Part shown: one piece after another, positions 56,692 through 64,000 of the stretch | Layout of the letters: each line of letters starts with the position of its first letter | Numbering within the stretch: the stretch's first letter is position 1 | NCBI RefSeq assembly: GCF_000212695.1 | Contig: NC_015514.1 | Coordinates: 1,178,001-1,242,000, forward strand | DNA length: 64,000 nt | Source of the DNA: Cellulomonas fimi ATCC 484 | Lineage (GTDB): Bacteria; Actinomycetota; Actinomycetes; Actinomycetales; Cellulomonadaceae | Direction: 5' to 3' | Position numbers and translations under genes: made by a program | Notes under the pieces: model-generated | Database searches by the model: none | What the model was told of the DNA's origin: nothing | What the model saw: the letters and a program-made list of their open reading frames with translations, nothing else

Positions 56692-57249
56692 ATGACGACC
56701 GGCGACGACGCCCCCGACCGGCTCGACCGCATCCAGGAGGCCTGGCGCAGCGAGCGGCCCGACCTCGACGTGCGGCCGCAGGGGGTCATCGGGCGCCTGC
56801 ACCGCGTCGCCGGTCACCTCACGGAGGAGCTCGTCGCGGTCTACCGGCGGCACGGTCTCGGCGAGGGCGACTTCGACGTCCTGGCGACCCTGCGCCGCGC
56901 CGGCGCACCGTACGAACGGACGCCGGGCGACCTGTGCGCGAACACGCTCGTCACGAGCGGTGCCATGACCAAGCGCGTCGACCGGCTCGAGGCCGCCGGG
57001 CTGGTCTCCCGGCGGGTCTCCGAGACCGACGGGCGGGGCCGTGTCGTCGCCCTCACGCCGCGCGGGCGCGAGGTCATCGACGCCGCGTTCACCGACCACA
57101 TGGCGAACGAGCGTCGCCTCCTCGACGCCCTCGACCCGGCGGACGCCGAGCAGCTCGAACGCGTCCTGCGTCGCTGGCTCGCCGTCTTCGAGGACCCCCG
57201 CGACGGCGCTCGCCGCCCACCGGTCAGCGGACCCGCAGCGAGCGGATGA
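56692..57249 (+). CDS. MarR-family transcriptional regulator
   Basis: 185 aa with the winged helix-turn-helix: [65 protein letters not shown] (about residues 62-126), with the DxRxxx wing. ATG at 56692 is seven bases after TATGAT (56679-56684), a leaderless start; the longer frame passes through the operators. It divergently flanks an EamA exporter, which is its likely target. The end overlaps the convergent gene by 26 bp. Confidence 0.92.
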   Translation: MTTGDDAPDRLDRIQEAWRSERPDLDVRPQGVIGRLHRVAGHLTEELVAVYRRHGLGEGDFDVLATLRRAGAPYERTPGDLCANTLVTSGAMTKRVDRLEAAGLVSRRVSETDGRGRVVALTPRGREVIDAAFTDHMANERRLLDALDPADAEQLERVLRRWLAVFEDPRDGARRPPVSGPAASG

Positions 57250-57850
57250 CCGCGTCGAGCCACGCCTCCGAGGCGCTCGACGGCGGCCCGTCCACCCAGA
57301 CCGCGTCGAACGCGCGGCCGTCCTGCGAGAACCGCTCGCCCTCGAGCGGCACCTGGTAGGTGACCCGGGGGAAGCCCCACGCGTCGCGACCGCTCATCCG
57401 CACGACGGTCCGGCCCCCCACCGTCGTCACGTCCACCTCCCAGTCGTCCATCCCCGCGTCGGCCAGCGACCGGCGACTCACCTCGACCAGCTCCGCGACG
57501 TCGCCACCCGTGGTCCCGGCCTGCGCGCGCACGTGCAGCGTCGTCAGGTCGTCCGCGACCTCGCCGTAGCTGATGGCGGTGGTGCAGCCCGCCGCGCCCG
57601 GGACCAGCACCCAGCCCTCGTCGGGCACGTCGTAGGTGAAGCAGGGCGTCCGGACGGTGGTGCCGAGCATCCGCACCGGTCGGTCGCCGTCGACGGCGAC
57701 GGGCCCGCTCGTGCCCGCGGGGCGCGCCGTGCGGCCCGGGGACGCCAGCCAGGCCGCGACGACGCAGGCGACGAGCACCCCCAGGGCGAGGACGGCCCAC
57801 AGGACCCGTCGGTCGGTGGTGCTCACGGTGCTGCTGACGGTGCGTCGCAC
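57224..57850 (-). CDS. Anchored secreted protein of unknown function
   Basis: 208 aa. A hydrophobic helix (about residues 17-36) near the N-terminus serves as signal anchor. The remaining domain has an isolated Cys pair ([24 protein letters not shown]) likely forming a disulfide and a mixed alpha/beta pattern ending in [17 protein letters not shown] at 57850 is preceded by GAGGGAG. No family recognised. It overlaps the MarR gene end. Confidence 0.78.
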   Translation of the reverse strand: MRRTVSSTVSTTDRRVLWAVLALGVLVACVVAAWLASPGRTARPAGTSGPVAVDGDRPVRMLGTTVRTPCFTYDVPDEGWVLVPGAAGCTTAISYGEVADDLTTLHVRAQAGTTGGDVAELVEVSRRSLADAGMDDWEVDVTTVGGRTVVRMSGRDAWGFPRVTYQVPLEGERFSQDGRAFDAVWVDGPPSSASEAWLDAVIRSLRVR

Positions 57851-57980
57851 GGTCGTCTCCCTCTGCCCGGACGGCCCGTCGCCGTCGCCGGGACGCTAGG
57901 GGAGGGCGTCCCCGCCGCGGGCGCGACATCCACAGGTCGCCCACGAGGTGGAAGGGCGTGGCCGTGGCGTGCCGGGTTGC

Positions 57981-58077
57981 TACTCTGGGCCGGTCGCGAC
58001 TGGCGCAGCGGGTGGGTCACCACCGGGGAGCGACGCAGCAGCAGCAGACTTCGGGTCGGACGCCTGGGCCCACGGTC
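57981..58077 (+). promoter_or_regulatory. ZTP riboswitch (pfl motif) of glyA-folD, with promoter -10
   Basis: TACTCT (57981-57986) is the -10. The leader has the ZTP core: GACTGGCG (57998-58005), GGTGGG (58011-58016), ACCACCGGGGAGCG (58019-58032) and CGCCTGGGC (58061-58069). About 100 bases separate it from the glyA start; this 324-bp gap to the previous gene holds no other feature that I see. ZTP accumulation on formyl-folate shortage should raise glyA and folD expression. Confidence 0.95.
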
Positions 58078-58174
58078 ACCACACCAGCGAGAGTGTGTGC
58101 GTGCCCGCCCGCGTGCCGGTGCACACCTCCCGTCACGAGAAGATCCGTCCGCTGATGCCCCAGGGAGTCGCCCG

Positions 58175-59464
58175 ATGAGCGCCGACAAGACCCCGATCCT
58201 CGACCAGAACATCTCCGAGCTCGACCCGGAGATCGCCGCCGTCCTCGACGGCGAGCTCGCCCGCCAGCAGGGCACGCTCGAGATGATCGCCTCCGAGAAC
58301 TTCGTGCCCCGTGCGGTCCTGCAGGCGCAGGGCTCCGTCCTCACCAACAAGTACGCCGAGGGCTACCCGGGCCGTCGCTACTACGGCGGCTGCGAGCAGG
58401 TCGACATCGCGGAGAACATCGCGATCGACCGTGCGAAGGCGCTGTTCGGCGCCGAGCACGCCAACGTCCAGCCGCACTCGGGCGCCACGGCCAACGCGGC
58501 CGTCCTGCACGCGCTCATCAACGCGGGCGACAAGATCCTGGGCCTCGAGCTCGCGCACGGCGGCCACCTGACGCACGGCATGAAGATCAACTTCTCCGGC
58601 AAGCTCTACGACGTGGCCGCCTACGGCGTCGACCCGCAGACGTTCCGCATCGAGCCCGAGGCCATCCGTGCCGCCGCGCTCGCGCACCGCCCGGACGTCA
58701 TCATCGGTGGCTGGTCGGCCTACCCGCGGCACCTCGACTTCGCCGCGATGCGGGAGATCGCCGACGAGGTCGGCGCCAAGCTGTGGGTCGACATGGCGCA
58801 CTTCGCGGGCCTCGTGGCCGCGGGCCTGCACCCGTCGCCGGTCCCGCACGCGGACGTCGTGTCCTCGACCGTGCACAAGACGATCGGCGGCCCCCGCTCG
58901 GGCTTCATCCTGAGCCGCGAGGAGTACGCCAAGAAGATCGACTCCGCCGTCTTCCCGGGCCAGCAGGGCGGTCCGCTCATGCACGTGATCGCCGCGAAGG
59001 CCGTCTCGTTCAAGGTCGCGGGCACCGAGGAGTTCAAGGACCGCCAGCAGCGGACGATCGACGGTGCGCGGATCATCGCGGACCGCCTCACCGCGGCCGA
59101 CGTCGCGAACGCCGGCGTCAGCGTGCTCACGGGCGGCACCGACGTGCACCTCGTCCTCGTCGACCTGCGGCACTCCGACCTCGACGGCCAGCAGGCCGAG
59201 GACCTCCTGCACGCCGCGGGCATCACCGTGAACCGCAACGCCGTCCCGTTCGACCCGCGGCCGCCGCGCGTCACCTCGGGCCTGCGGATCGGCACGCCCG
59301 CGCTGGCGACCCGCGGCTTCGGCGACGCCGAGTTCACCGAGGTCGCGGACATCATCGCGACCGCGCTCGTCGGCGGTGCGGCGACGGACGTCGAGGCGCT
59401 GCGGGCCCGCGTGGCCAAGCTCGCCGAGGCGTTCCCGCTGTACTCCGGCCTCCAGCAGTACTGA
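58175..59464 (+). CDS. glyA: Serine hydroxymethyltransferase
   Basis: PLP enzyme converting serine and THF to glycine and 5,10-methylene-THF. 429 aa: [34 protein letters not shown] (substrate/folate region), [13 protein letters not shown], and the PLP lysine in [16 protein letters not shown] (about residue 237). GGGAG precedes ATG 58175 by eight bases. It is followed by folD after ten bases, and both are placed under the ZTP riboswitch. Confidence 0.97.
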   Translation: MSADKTPILDQNISELDPEIAAVLDGELARQQGTLEMIASENFVPRAVLQAQGSVLTNKYAEGYPGRRYYGGCEQVDIAENIAIDRAKALFGAEHANVQPHSGATANAAVLHALINAGDKILGLELAHGGHLTHGMKINFSGKLYDVAAYGVDPQTFRIEPEAIRAAALAHRPDVIIGGWSAYPRHLDFAAMREIADEVGAKLWVDMAHFAGLVAAGLHPSPVPHADVVSSTVHKTIGGPRSGFILSREEYAKKIDSAVFPGQQGGPLMHVIAAKAVSFKVAGTEEFKDRQQRTIDGARIIADRLTAADVANAGVSVLTGGTDVHLVLVDLRHSDLDGQQAEDLLHAAGITVNRNAVPFDPRPPRVTSGLRIGTPALATRGFGDAEFTEVADIIATALVGGAATDVEALRARVAKLAEAFPLYSGLQQY

Positions 59465-59474
59465 GGCGGCACGG

Positions 59475-60356
59475 ATGACGGCACAGCTGCTCGACGGCAA
59501 GGCCACCGCGGCGACGATCAAGGCCGAGCTCACCGAGCGGGTCGCGGCGCTCGCCGCCCGGGGGGTCCGGCCCGGGCTGGGCACGCTGCTCGTCGGCGAC
59601 GACCCCGGCTCGCGGTGGTACGTCGAGGGCAAGCACCGCGACTGCGCGGAGGTCGGCATCGCCTCGATCCGGGAGGACCTCCCGGCCGACGCGACGCAGG
59701 AGGACATCGAGGCCGCGGTGCGTCGGCTCAACGAGGACCCGGAGTGCACCGGGTTCATCGTCCAGCTGCCCTTGCCGCGGGGCATCGACACCAACCGCGT
59801 GCTCGAGCTGGTCGACCCCGACAAGGACGCCGACGGCCTGCACCCGACCAACCTTGGGCGTCTCGTCCTGCGCGTCAACGAGCCCGTCACCAGCCCGCTG
59901 CCGTGCACCCCGCGCGGCATCGTCGACCTGCTGCTGCGGCACGACGTCGACCTGCACGGCGCGGACGTGGTCGTCGTCGGTCGCGGCGTCACCGTCGGCC
60001 GGTCGATCGGGCTGCTGCTCACGCGGCGCGAGATCAACGCGACCGTCACGCTCACGCACACGGGCACCGAGGACCTCGCCGAGCACACCCGCAACGCCGA
60101 CGTCATCGTCGCCGCCGCGGGCGTACCGGGCATCATCACGGCCGACATCGTGAAGCCGGGTGCCGTCGTCATCGACGTCGGCGTGTCCCGCGCGACCGAC
60201 CCGGAGACCGGCAAGAGCCGCGTCGTCGGCGACGTCGACCCGGGGGTCCTCGAGATCGCGTCCTGGGTGTCGCCCAACCCGGGCGGCGTCGGGCCCATGA
60301 CGCGCGCGATGCTGCTCACCAACGTCGTCGACACCGCGGAGCGCCTCGCGGGCTGA
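59475..60356 (+). CDS. folD: Bifunctional methylene-THF dehydrogenase/cyclohydrolase
   Basis: Converts 5,10-methylene-THF to 10-formyl-THF. 293 aa: [17 protein letters not shown] has the catalytic Lys, [36 protein letters not shown] is the substrate region, and [18 protein letters not shown] binds NAD(P). A Trp-Tyr variant replaces the usual Ser-x-x-Tyr-Val context slightly ([10 protein letters not shown]). It is in an operon with glyA, so serine carbon is passed directly to formyl-folate for purN and purH. Confidence 0.96.
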   Translation: MTAQLLDGKATAATIKAELTERVAALAARGVRPGLGTLLVGDDPGSRWYVEGKHRDCAEVGIASIREDLPADATQEDIEAAVRRLNEDPECTGFIVQLPLPRGIDTNRVLELVDPDKDADGLHPTNLGRLVLRVNEPVTSPLPCTPRGIVDLLLRHDVDLHGADVVVVGRGVTVGRSIGLLLTRREINATVTLTHTGTEDLAEHTRNADVIVAAAGVPGIITADIVKPGAVVIDVGVSRATDPETGKSRVVGDVDPGVLEIASWVSPNPGGVGPMTRAMLLTNVVDTAERLAG

Positions 60357-60379
60357 CGCGGGTCCTCGCGCCGACCCCA

Positions 60380-60414
60380 GGCCCCGGCACCCGATGACTT
60401 CGGGTGCCGGGGCC
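60380..60414 (+). terminator. Terminator of glyA-folD
   Basis: GGCCCCGGCACCCGA (60380-60394) and its exact complement (60400-60414): a 15-bp perfect stem with a 5-nt loop, 23 bases past folD. Confidence 0.85.
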
Positions 60415-60476
60415 GGTCTGTCGGGAGGAGAGTGGTCGACGACCCGATCGACCGCCGATCCCGGGAGGACCCCACG

Positions 60477-60962
60477 ATGGGCATCGTCCAGCCGCACCTC
60501 TGGTACCACGACAACGCCGTCGAGGCCGCCGAGTTCTACGTCTCCATCTTCCCCAACTCGAAGGTCACGAACGTCGTCCACGCGCCCGCCGACATGCCGG
60601 GCGTGACGAAGGGCGACGCGTTCGTCGTCGAGTTCGTGCTCGACGGCATGCCCGTCACGGCCATCGCGGCGGGTGACTCGCTCACGCTGAACGCCGCCTT
60701 CTCGTTCCTCGTGGACGTCGACGACCAGGAGACGCTCGACCGCTACTGGGACGCGCTGCTCGAAGGGGGCGGCCAGGAGGTCGCGTGCGGCTGGCTCACC
60801 GACCGGTTCGGCCTGTCGTGGCAGGTGGTCCCGCGCCAGCTCGCGCAGTGGACGGTCTCGCCGGACGCCGACCCGGCCGGTGCGGCGCGCGCGACGCAGG
60901 CCATGCTGGGTCAGAAGAAGCTCGACATCGCAGCCCTGGAGGCCGCCTACCGCGGCGAGTGA
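60477..60962 (+). CDS. VOC-family protein, PhnB/3-dmu-9_3-mt type
   Basis: 161 aa. It opens QPHLWYHDNAVEAAEFYVSIFPNSKV, the characteristic start of the PhnB-like/3-demethylubiquinone methyltransferase-like VOC group, and includes CGWLTDRFGLSWQVVPRQL. The biochemical role of such proteins is mostly unknown. ATG at 60477 has GGGAGG seven bases upstream; a GTG at 60432 has GGGAGGAGA too close before it and would add 15 non-conserved residues. Confidence 0.88.
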   Translation: MGIVQPHLWYHDNAVEAAEFYVSIFPNSKVTNVVHAPADMPGVTKGDAFVVEFVLDGMPVTAIAAGDSLTLNAAFSFLVDVDDQETLDRYWDALLEGGGQEVACGWLTDRFGLSWQVVPRQLAQWTVSPDADPAGAARATQAMLGQKKLDIAALEAAYRGE

Positions 60963-61013
60963 CGCCGTCGCCGCCCGTGCGGCGGTGTCGGTGGCGTGGG
61001 GTTGGATGGTCCG

Positions 61014-61829
61014 GTGCTCACGATCGCCACCGTCAACGTCAACGGCATCCGCGCGGCCTACAAGCGCGGCATGGGGGAGTGGCTCGCGGTCCGCAAGCCC
61101 GACGTCCTGCTGCTGCAGGAGGTCCGCGCGTCCGACGAGATCCTCGCCGACCACCTCACCGCCGAGGACGGGTGGCACCTCGCGCACGAGGCGTCGGAGA
61201 CGAAGGGCCGCGCGGGTGTCGCCATCGCGTCCCGGCTGCCCATGGACGCCGTGCGGATCGGGCTGAGGACGGGCGTCACGGGCGACACGGGACGGTGGGT
61301 AGAGGCGGACCTCGCGGTGCCGTCGCACGACGGTGCCCCGGCGCGGACGGTCACGGTCGTCTCGACCTACATCCACTCCGGGACGCTCGGGACGCCCTCG
61401 ATGGACGAGAAGTACGCGTTCCTCGACCACGTGACGGCGCGCCTGGGCGACCTGTCGCAGGCCGGCGGGTACGCGGTCGTGGCGGGCGACCTCAACATCG
61501 CGCACCGCGAGGCGGACATCAAGAACTGGAAGGGCAACCTCAGGTCGGCGGGCTTCCTGCCGCAGGAGCGCGCGTACCTGGACCGCTGGTTCGACGACCT
61601 GTCGTGGCGCGACCTGGGCCGTGAGCTCGGCGGCGAGGGCCCCGGCCCCTTCACCTGGTGGTCGTGGCGCGGGCAGGCGTTCGACAACGACTCCGGGTGG
61701 CGGATCGACTACCAGCTCGCGACGCCCGACCTGGCCGACGCGGCCGTGGCGGCGACGGTGGACCGTGCGCCGACGTACGCGGAGCGCTTCTCCGACCACG
61801 CGCCGCTGGTCGTCGAGTACGACCTCTGA
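61014..61829 (+). CDS. xth: Exodeoxyribonuclease III
   Basis: AP endonuclease/3'-5' exonuclease of base-excision repair. 271 aa of the EEP fold: VNVNGIRAAYKRGM, LLLQEVRASDE (catalytic Glu), STYIHSGTLGTPSMDEK (conserved Tyr), GDLNIAHREADIKNWKGN (Asp-Asn), TWWSWR, WRIDYQLATP and SDHAPLVVEYDL (catalytic Asp-His). The start is GTG at 61014; the TTGGAT stretch before it is only a weak -10 match. Confidence 0.93.
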   Translation: MLTIATVNVNGIRAAYKRGMGEWLAVRKPDVLLLQEVRASDEILADHLTAEDGWHLAHEASETKGRAGVAIASRLPMDAVRIGLRTGVTGDTGRWVEADLAVPSHDGAPARTVTVVSTYIHSGTLGTPSMDEKYAFLDHVTARLGDLSQAGGYAVVAGDLNIAHREADIKNWKGNLRSAGFLPQERAYLDRWFDDLSWRDLGRELGGEGPGPFTWWSWRGQAFDNDSGWRIDYQLATPDLADAAVAATVDRAPTYAERFSDHAPLVVEYDL

Positions 61830-61881
61830 GGCGTTCTGGCCGTGCGTTGCCGCCCGCACGCGCACCCGGGAGACTGCATCG

Positions 61882-62322
61882 GTGCCTGTCGACCAGCGTG
61901 TCCTCGTCCGTCCTGCGCGACCGGCCGACGCCGGTGCGGTGTGGCCCCTGGCCCGCGACTTCGCCACCTCGTTCACACCGGAACGCGCAGCGTTCGACGT
62001 GACCTGGAGCAGCCTCGGCGAGGCGCCCGGCACGCTCGTCGCGGTCGCGGAGACGCCGGACCGCGGGATCGTCGGCTACCTGCTGGGCCACCTCCACCCG
62101 ACGTTCCTCGCCAACGGCCCGGTCGCCTGGGTCGAGGAGCTGATGGTTGAGGAGAGCCACCGGCGGTGCGGTGTCGGTCGCGAGCTCATGCGCCACGCGG
62201 AGGGCTGGGCGCGTGACGGCGGCGCCGCCTACGTCGCCCTCGCCAGCCGCCGCGCCGGCCCCTTCTACGTCGCCCTGGGCTACGACGACTCAGCGGTGTT
62301 CTTCAAGAAGACCCTGGCGTAG
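61882..62322 (+). CDS. GNAT family N-acetyltransferase
   Basis: 146 aa. Acetyl-CoA loop VEESHRRCGVGRELMRHAEGWA (about residues 87-108), followed by YVALASRRAGPFYVALGYDDSAVFFKKTL, the standard GNAT end. GGGAG lies nine bases before GTG 61882. The substrate is unknown. It converges on the MFS gene with an 8-bp gap, so transcription termination here must be tight or overlapping. Confidence 0.88.
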   Translation: MPVDQRVLVRPARPADAGAVWPLARDFATSFTPERAAFDVTWSSLGEAPGTLVAVAETPDRGIVGYLLGHLHPTFLANGPVAWVEELMVEESHRRCGVGRELMRHAEGWARDGGAAYVALASRRAGPFYVALGYDDSAVFFKKTLA

Positions 62323-62330
62323 ACCGACGG

Positions 62331-63644
62331 TCACGACGTGACGTCCTTGCCGTCGGTCGTCACGGCGGGGGAGTCGGGTCGCGGCAGCTCGTCCATGCGG
62401 ACGAGCGGGGACAGGACCACCGGCAGAGCGGACACGAAGACCCCCGCGACGCCGACCCACAGCGTCGGGACGACGCCGATCGTCGTGCCGAGCCAGCCGC
62501 CGAGGAGCCCGCCGAGCGGCATCGTGCCCCAGACGAAGAACCGCACGGAGGCGTTCATGCGGCCGAGCAGCGCGGGCGGGCACAGCCGCTGCCGGAAGCT
62601 CACCTGCGCGACGTTGTAGACGACGACGGCGAAGCTGAACAGCGCCCCGCCGGCGATGAGCAGCACCTGCGGCGGCCAGTCGACGACCGCGGCGAGGGGC
62701 GGCAGCGCGGCGGCGGGCACGAACAGGAGCGCGGAGACGGGGATGATCCGTGCCTCGCCCACGAGCCGGGACAGCCGGTCCGCGGCCACCGCGCCGACGA
62801 GCCCGCCGATCGCACCCGCGGACAGCACGGTGCCGAACGCCGCGGTGTCCAGGCCCAGGACGCGCAGCGCGTAGATCGCGCCGAGCGCGCCGGTCGCGCT
62901 GCCGAACAGGTTGCCGATGCCGGTGCACGCGACGATGCGGCGCAGCAGCGGCTGGCGCACGACGAAGCGCAGGCCCTCGGCGATCTCGGCGCGCAGCGGG
63001 CGGCGCGTCTCGGGTGCGGGCGGCTGCTCGCGGTGGCGGATGCGGCTGACGGCGAACGCGGACAGCAGGTAGGTGACGACGTTGGCCGCGATGAGCAGCG
63101 GTGCGGTGACCACGCGCAGCAGCGCCCCGGCCACGGCGGGGGCGACGACCATCGCGACCGACTGCGTGGACTGCAGCTTGGAGTTGCCCTCGACGACGTG
63201 GTCGAGGCCGACGAGCCAGGGCACGTAGCTCTGGTGCGCGACGTCGAAGAACGTGCTGGCGACGCTCACGACGAGCGCTGCACCGATGAGCAGGGGCATC
63301 GAGGCGTGCCCGGTGAGGGCGGCCGCCACGACGACGGCGAGCACGGTCCCGCGCACGACGTCCGCGACGACGAGGACGTCGCGCTTGCGCATCCGGTCGA
63401 CCCACGCGCCCGCGGGAAGGCCGATGACGAGGAACGCGAGCGTCTCGGCGGCCGTGAGGACGCCCATCTCCCACTCGGTGGCGGCGAGGTTCTGGACCGC
63501 GAGGACGGGCAGGGCGATGCCGGTGAGCTGTGCGCCGAGCTGCCCGAGGGCGTCGCCCGTCCAGAGCCGGCGGAAGTCCGGGTGGTGGACGAGCGACCGT
63601 CGGGGTGCGGGAGGCGCCTCGGCGGGAGGGGGTGCGGTGCTCAC
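62331..63644 (-). CDS. MFS transporter (MFS_3/enterobactin-exporter-like)
   Basis: 437 aa with twelve helices. The start HPDFRRLWTGDALGQLGAQLTGIALPVLAVQNLAATEWEMG and the loop GAWVDRMRKRDVLVVADVVRG identify the MFS_3 drug/siderophore exporter group. GTG at 63644 follows CACCCT (63656-63651) by six bases, with TTGACT at -35 (63680-63675, 18-bp spacer): leaderless. The upstream extension would start at TTG and cross the promoter. The divergent ArsR-like gene is the likely regulator. Confidence 0.92.
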   Translation of the reverse strand: MSTAPPPAEAPPAPRRSLVHHPDFRRLWTGDALGQLGAQLTGIALPVLAVQNLAATEWEMGVLTAAETLAFLVIGLPAGAWVDRMRKRDVLVVADVVRGTVLAVVVAAALTGHASMPLLIGAALVVSVASTFFDVAHQSYVPWLVGLDHVVEGNSKLQSTQSVAMVVAPAVAGALLRVVTAPLLIAANVVTYLLSAFAVSRIRHREQPPAPETRRPLRAEIAEGLRFVVRQPLLRRIVACTGIGNLFGSATGALGAIYALRVLGLDTAAFGTVLSAGAIGGLVGAVAADRLSRLVGEARIIPVSALLFVPAAALPPLAAVVDWPPQVLLIAGGALFSFAVVVYNVAQVSFRQRLCPPALLGRMNASVRFFVWGTMPLGGLLGGWLGTTIGVVPTLWVGVAGVFVSALPVVLSPLVRMDELPRPDSPAVTTDGKDVTS

Positions 63645-63666
63645 GACGCCAGGGTGGCGCGACTGG

Positions 63667-63680
63667 TTGAGAAAAGTCAA
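63667..63680. promoter_or_regulatory. Operator between MFS and ArsR-like genes
   Basis: TTGAGAAAAGTCAA contains the inverted ends TTGA/TCAA and overlaps the -35 regions of both divergent promoters. It is an obvious place for the ArsR-like regulator to control both genes. Confidence 0.45.
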
Positions 63681-63703
63681 TCAGTGTGTGCGAGGCTGGT
63701 CCC

Positions 63704-64000
63704 GTGACCGCAGCACAGCAGCAGGACGTCGCGCCGGACGACGGGCACGGCGACCGGGACGCCGACGCACGTGCCCTCGCGAGCACCGTCCGCCTGCGGA
63801 TCCTGCGCCTGTGCCTGGACGAGCCGCTGACCAACCGCGAGCTCGCGGAGCGCCTCGACCGCAACCCCGCGACCGTGCTCCACCACGTCCGCACGCTCGT
63901 CGACCGCGGGTTCCTGGTCGCCGAGCCCGTGCGTCGCGGCGCGCGCGGGTCCCGCGAGGTCCCGTACCGGGCGACCCGCCGCACGTGGGGGCTGCGGGAC
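63704..64000 (+). CDS. ArsR-type winged-helix regulator (cut by window edge)
   Basis: The first 99 residues are present and the gene continues past the right edge. A winged helix is visible: ALASTVRLRILRLCLDEPLTNRELAERLDRNPATVLHHVRTLVDRGFLV (about residues 24-72). GTG at 63704 lies six bases after GAGGCT (63692-63697): leaderless. It is divergent from an MFS exporter and shares its control region, which suggests a ligand-responsive regulator of export. The C-terminal ligand domain is outside the window. Confidence 0.85.
   Translation, partial: MTAAQQQDVAPDDGHGDRDADARALASTVRLRILRLCLDEPLTNRELAERLDRNPATVLHHVRTLVDRGFLVAEPVRRGARGSREVPYRATRRTWGLRD

Noticed and set aside
60432..60476. Upstream GTG start for the VOC protein
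   Set aside because: The purine-rich site is too close to that GTG, and the extra residues are not like the family start, while ATG 60477 has a well-spaced GGGAGG.

Overview
This window comes from a very GC-rich actinobacterial chromosome, most likely Cellulomonas or a close relative. The support is third-position G/C bias throughout, many GTG starts, PspC/NarL-type two-component systems, a serine protease whose mature domain closely resembles the known Cellulomonas S1 protease (comparison from memory), and an xfp-pta-ackA acetate branch. I see no rRNA, tRNA, IS element, phage gene or CRISPR array. It reads as ordinary chromosome, with one compositionally odd ORF near 54.7-55.8 kb.

Layout. 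1-5.2 kb, minus strand: phosphoketolase (xfp), then phosphate acetyltransferase and acetate kinase (pta-ackA, cut by the window edge), an acetate/ATP-yielding branch. 5.5-10.5 kb: SURF1, then an ABC transporter translationally coupled to a histidine kinase/response regulator pair. 10.6-14.6 kb, minus: ArfB-like ribosome rescue factor and a heterodimeric ABC exporter with one dead nucleotide site. 14.7-17.9 kb: guaA, DUF3817 membrane protein, glycosyltransferase. 18-19.3 kb: two tandem paralogous two-helix membrane proteins. 19.3-23.8 kb: a LiaFSR-like envelope-stress locus (PspC/toastrack protein plus a protein with a seven-unit 45-bp repeat, divergent from a PspC-kinase and NarL regulator). 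23.8-28.3 kb: two membrane proteins, PcrA helicase, then a small HTH/Clp-N operon with twin operators. 28.3-31.2 kb: uridine-kinase-like protein, DksA/TraR protein, OmpA lipoprotein. 31.3-43.6 kb: central metabolism (sucCD, purN, purH, icd, mdh) interspersed with a ferredoxin-reductase-like flavoprotein, DUF3017 and an aquaporin. 43.7-52.4 kb: small genes, a 1,973-residue double-GH13 secreted amylopullulanase, and the S1 protease. 52.4-64 kb: purU, acetyltransferases, APH-like kinase, EamA/MarR pair, glyA-folD, VOC protein, exonuclease III, MFS/ArsR pair.

How the genes work together. Purine and one-carbon metabolism recurs: purN, purH, guaA, purU, glyA and folD, with two ZTP riboswitches placed before purH and before glyA-folD, so the purine intermediate ZTP should control both AICAR formylation and formyl-folate supply. 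Starch is attacked outside the cell by the amylopullulanase under a LacI-type operator; carbon then flows through the TCA enzymes and the phosphoketolase/acetate branch.

A window-wide feature is that many genes begin 6-9 nt downstream of a TANNNT-like -10 box with no Shine-Dalgarno sequence, predicting leaderless mRNAs for about twenty genes. The most interesting candidates for new biology are the HTH/stand-alone Clp-N operon with two identical operators, the DETQVLPPHD repeat protein in the envelope-stress locus, and the exporter with a wholly inactivated ATP site.
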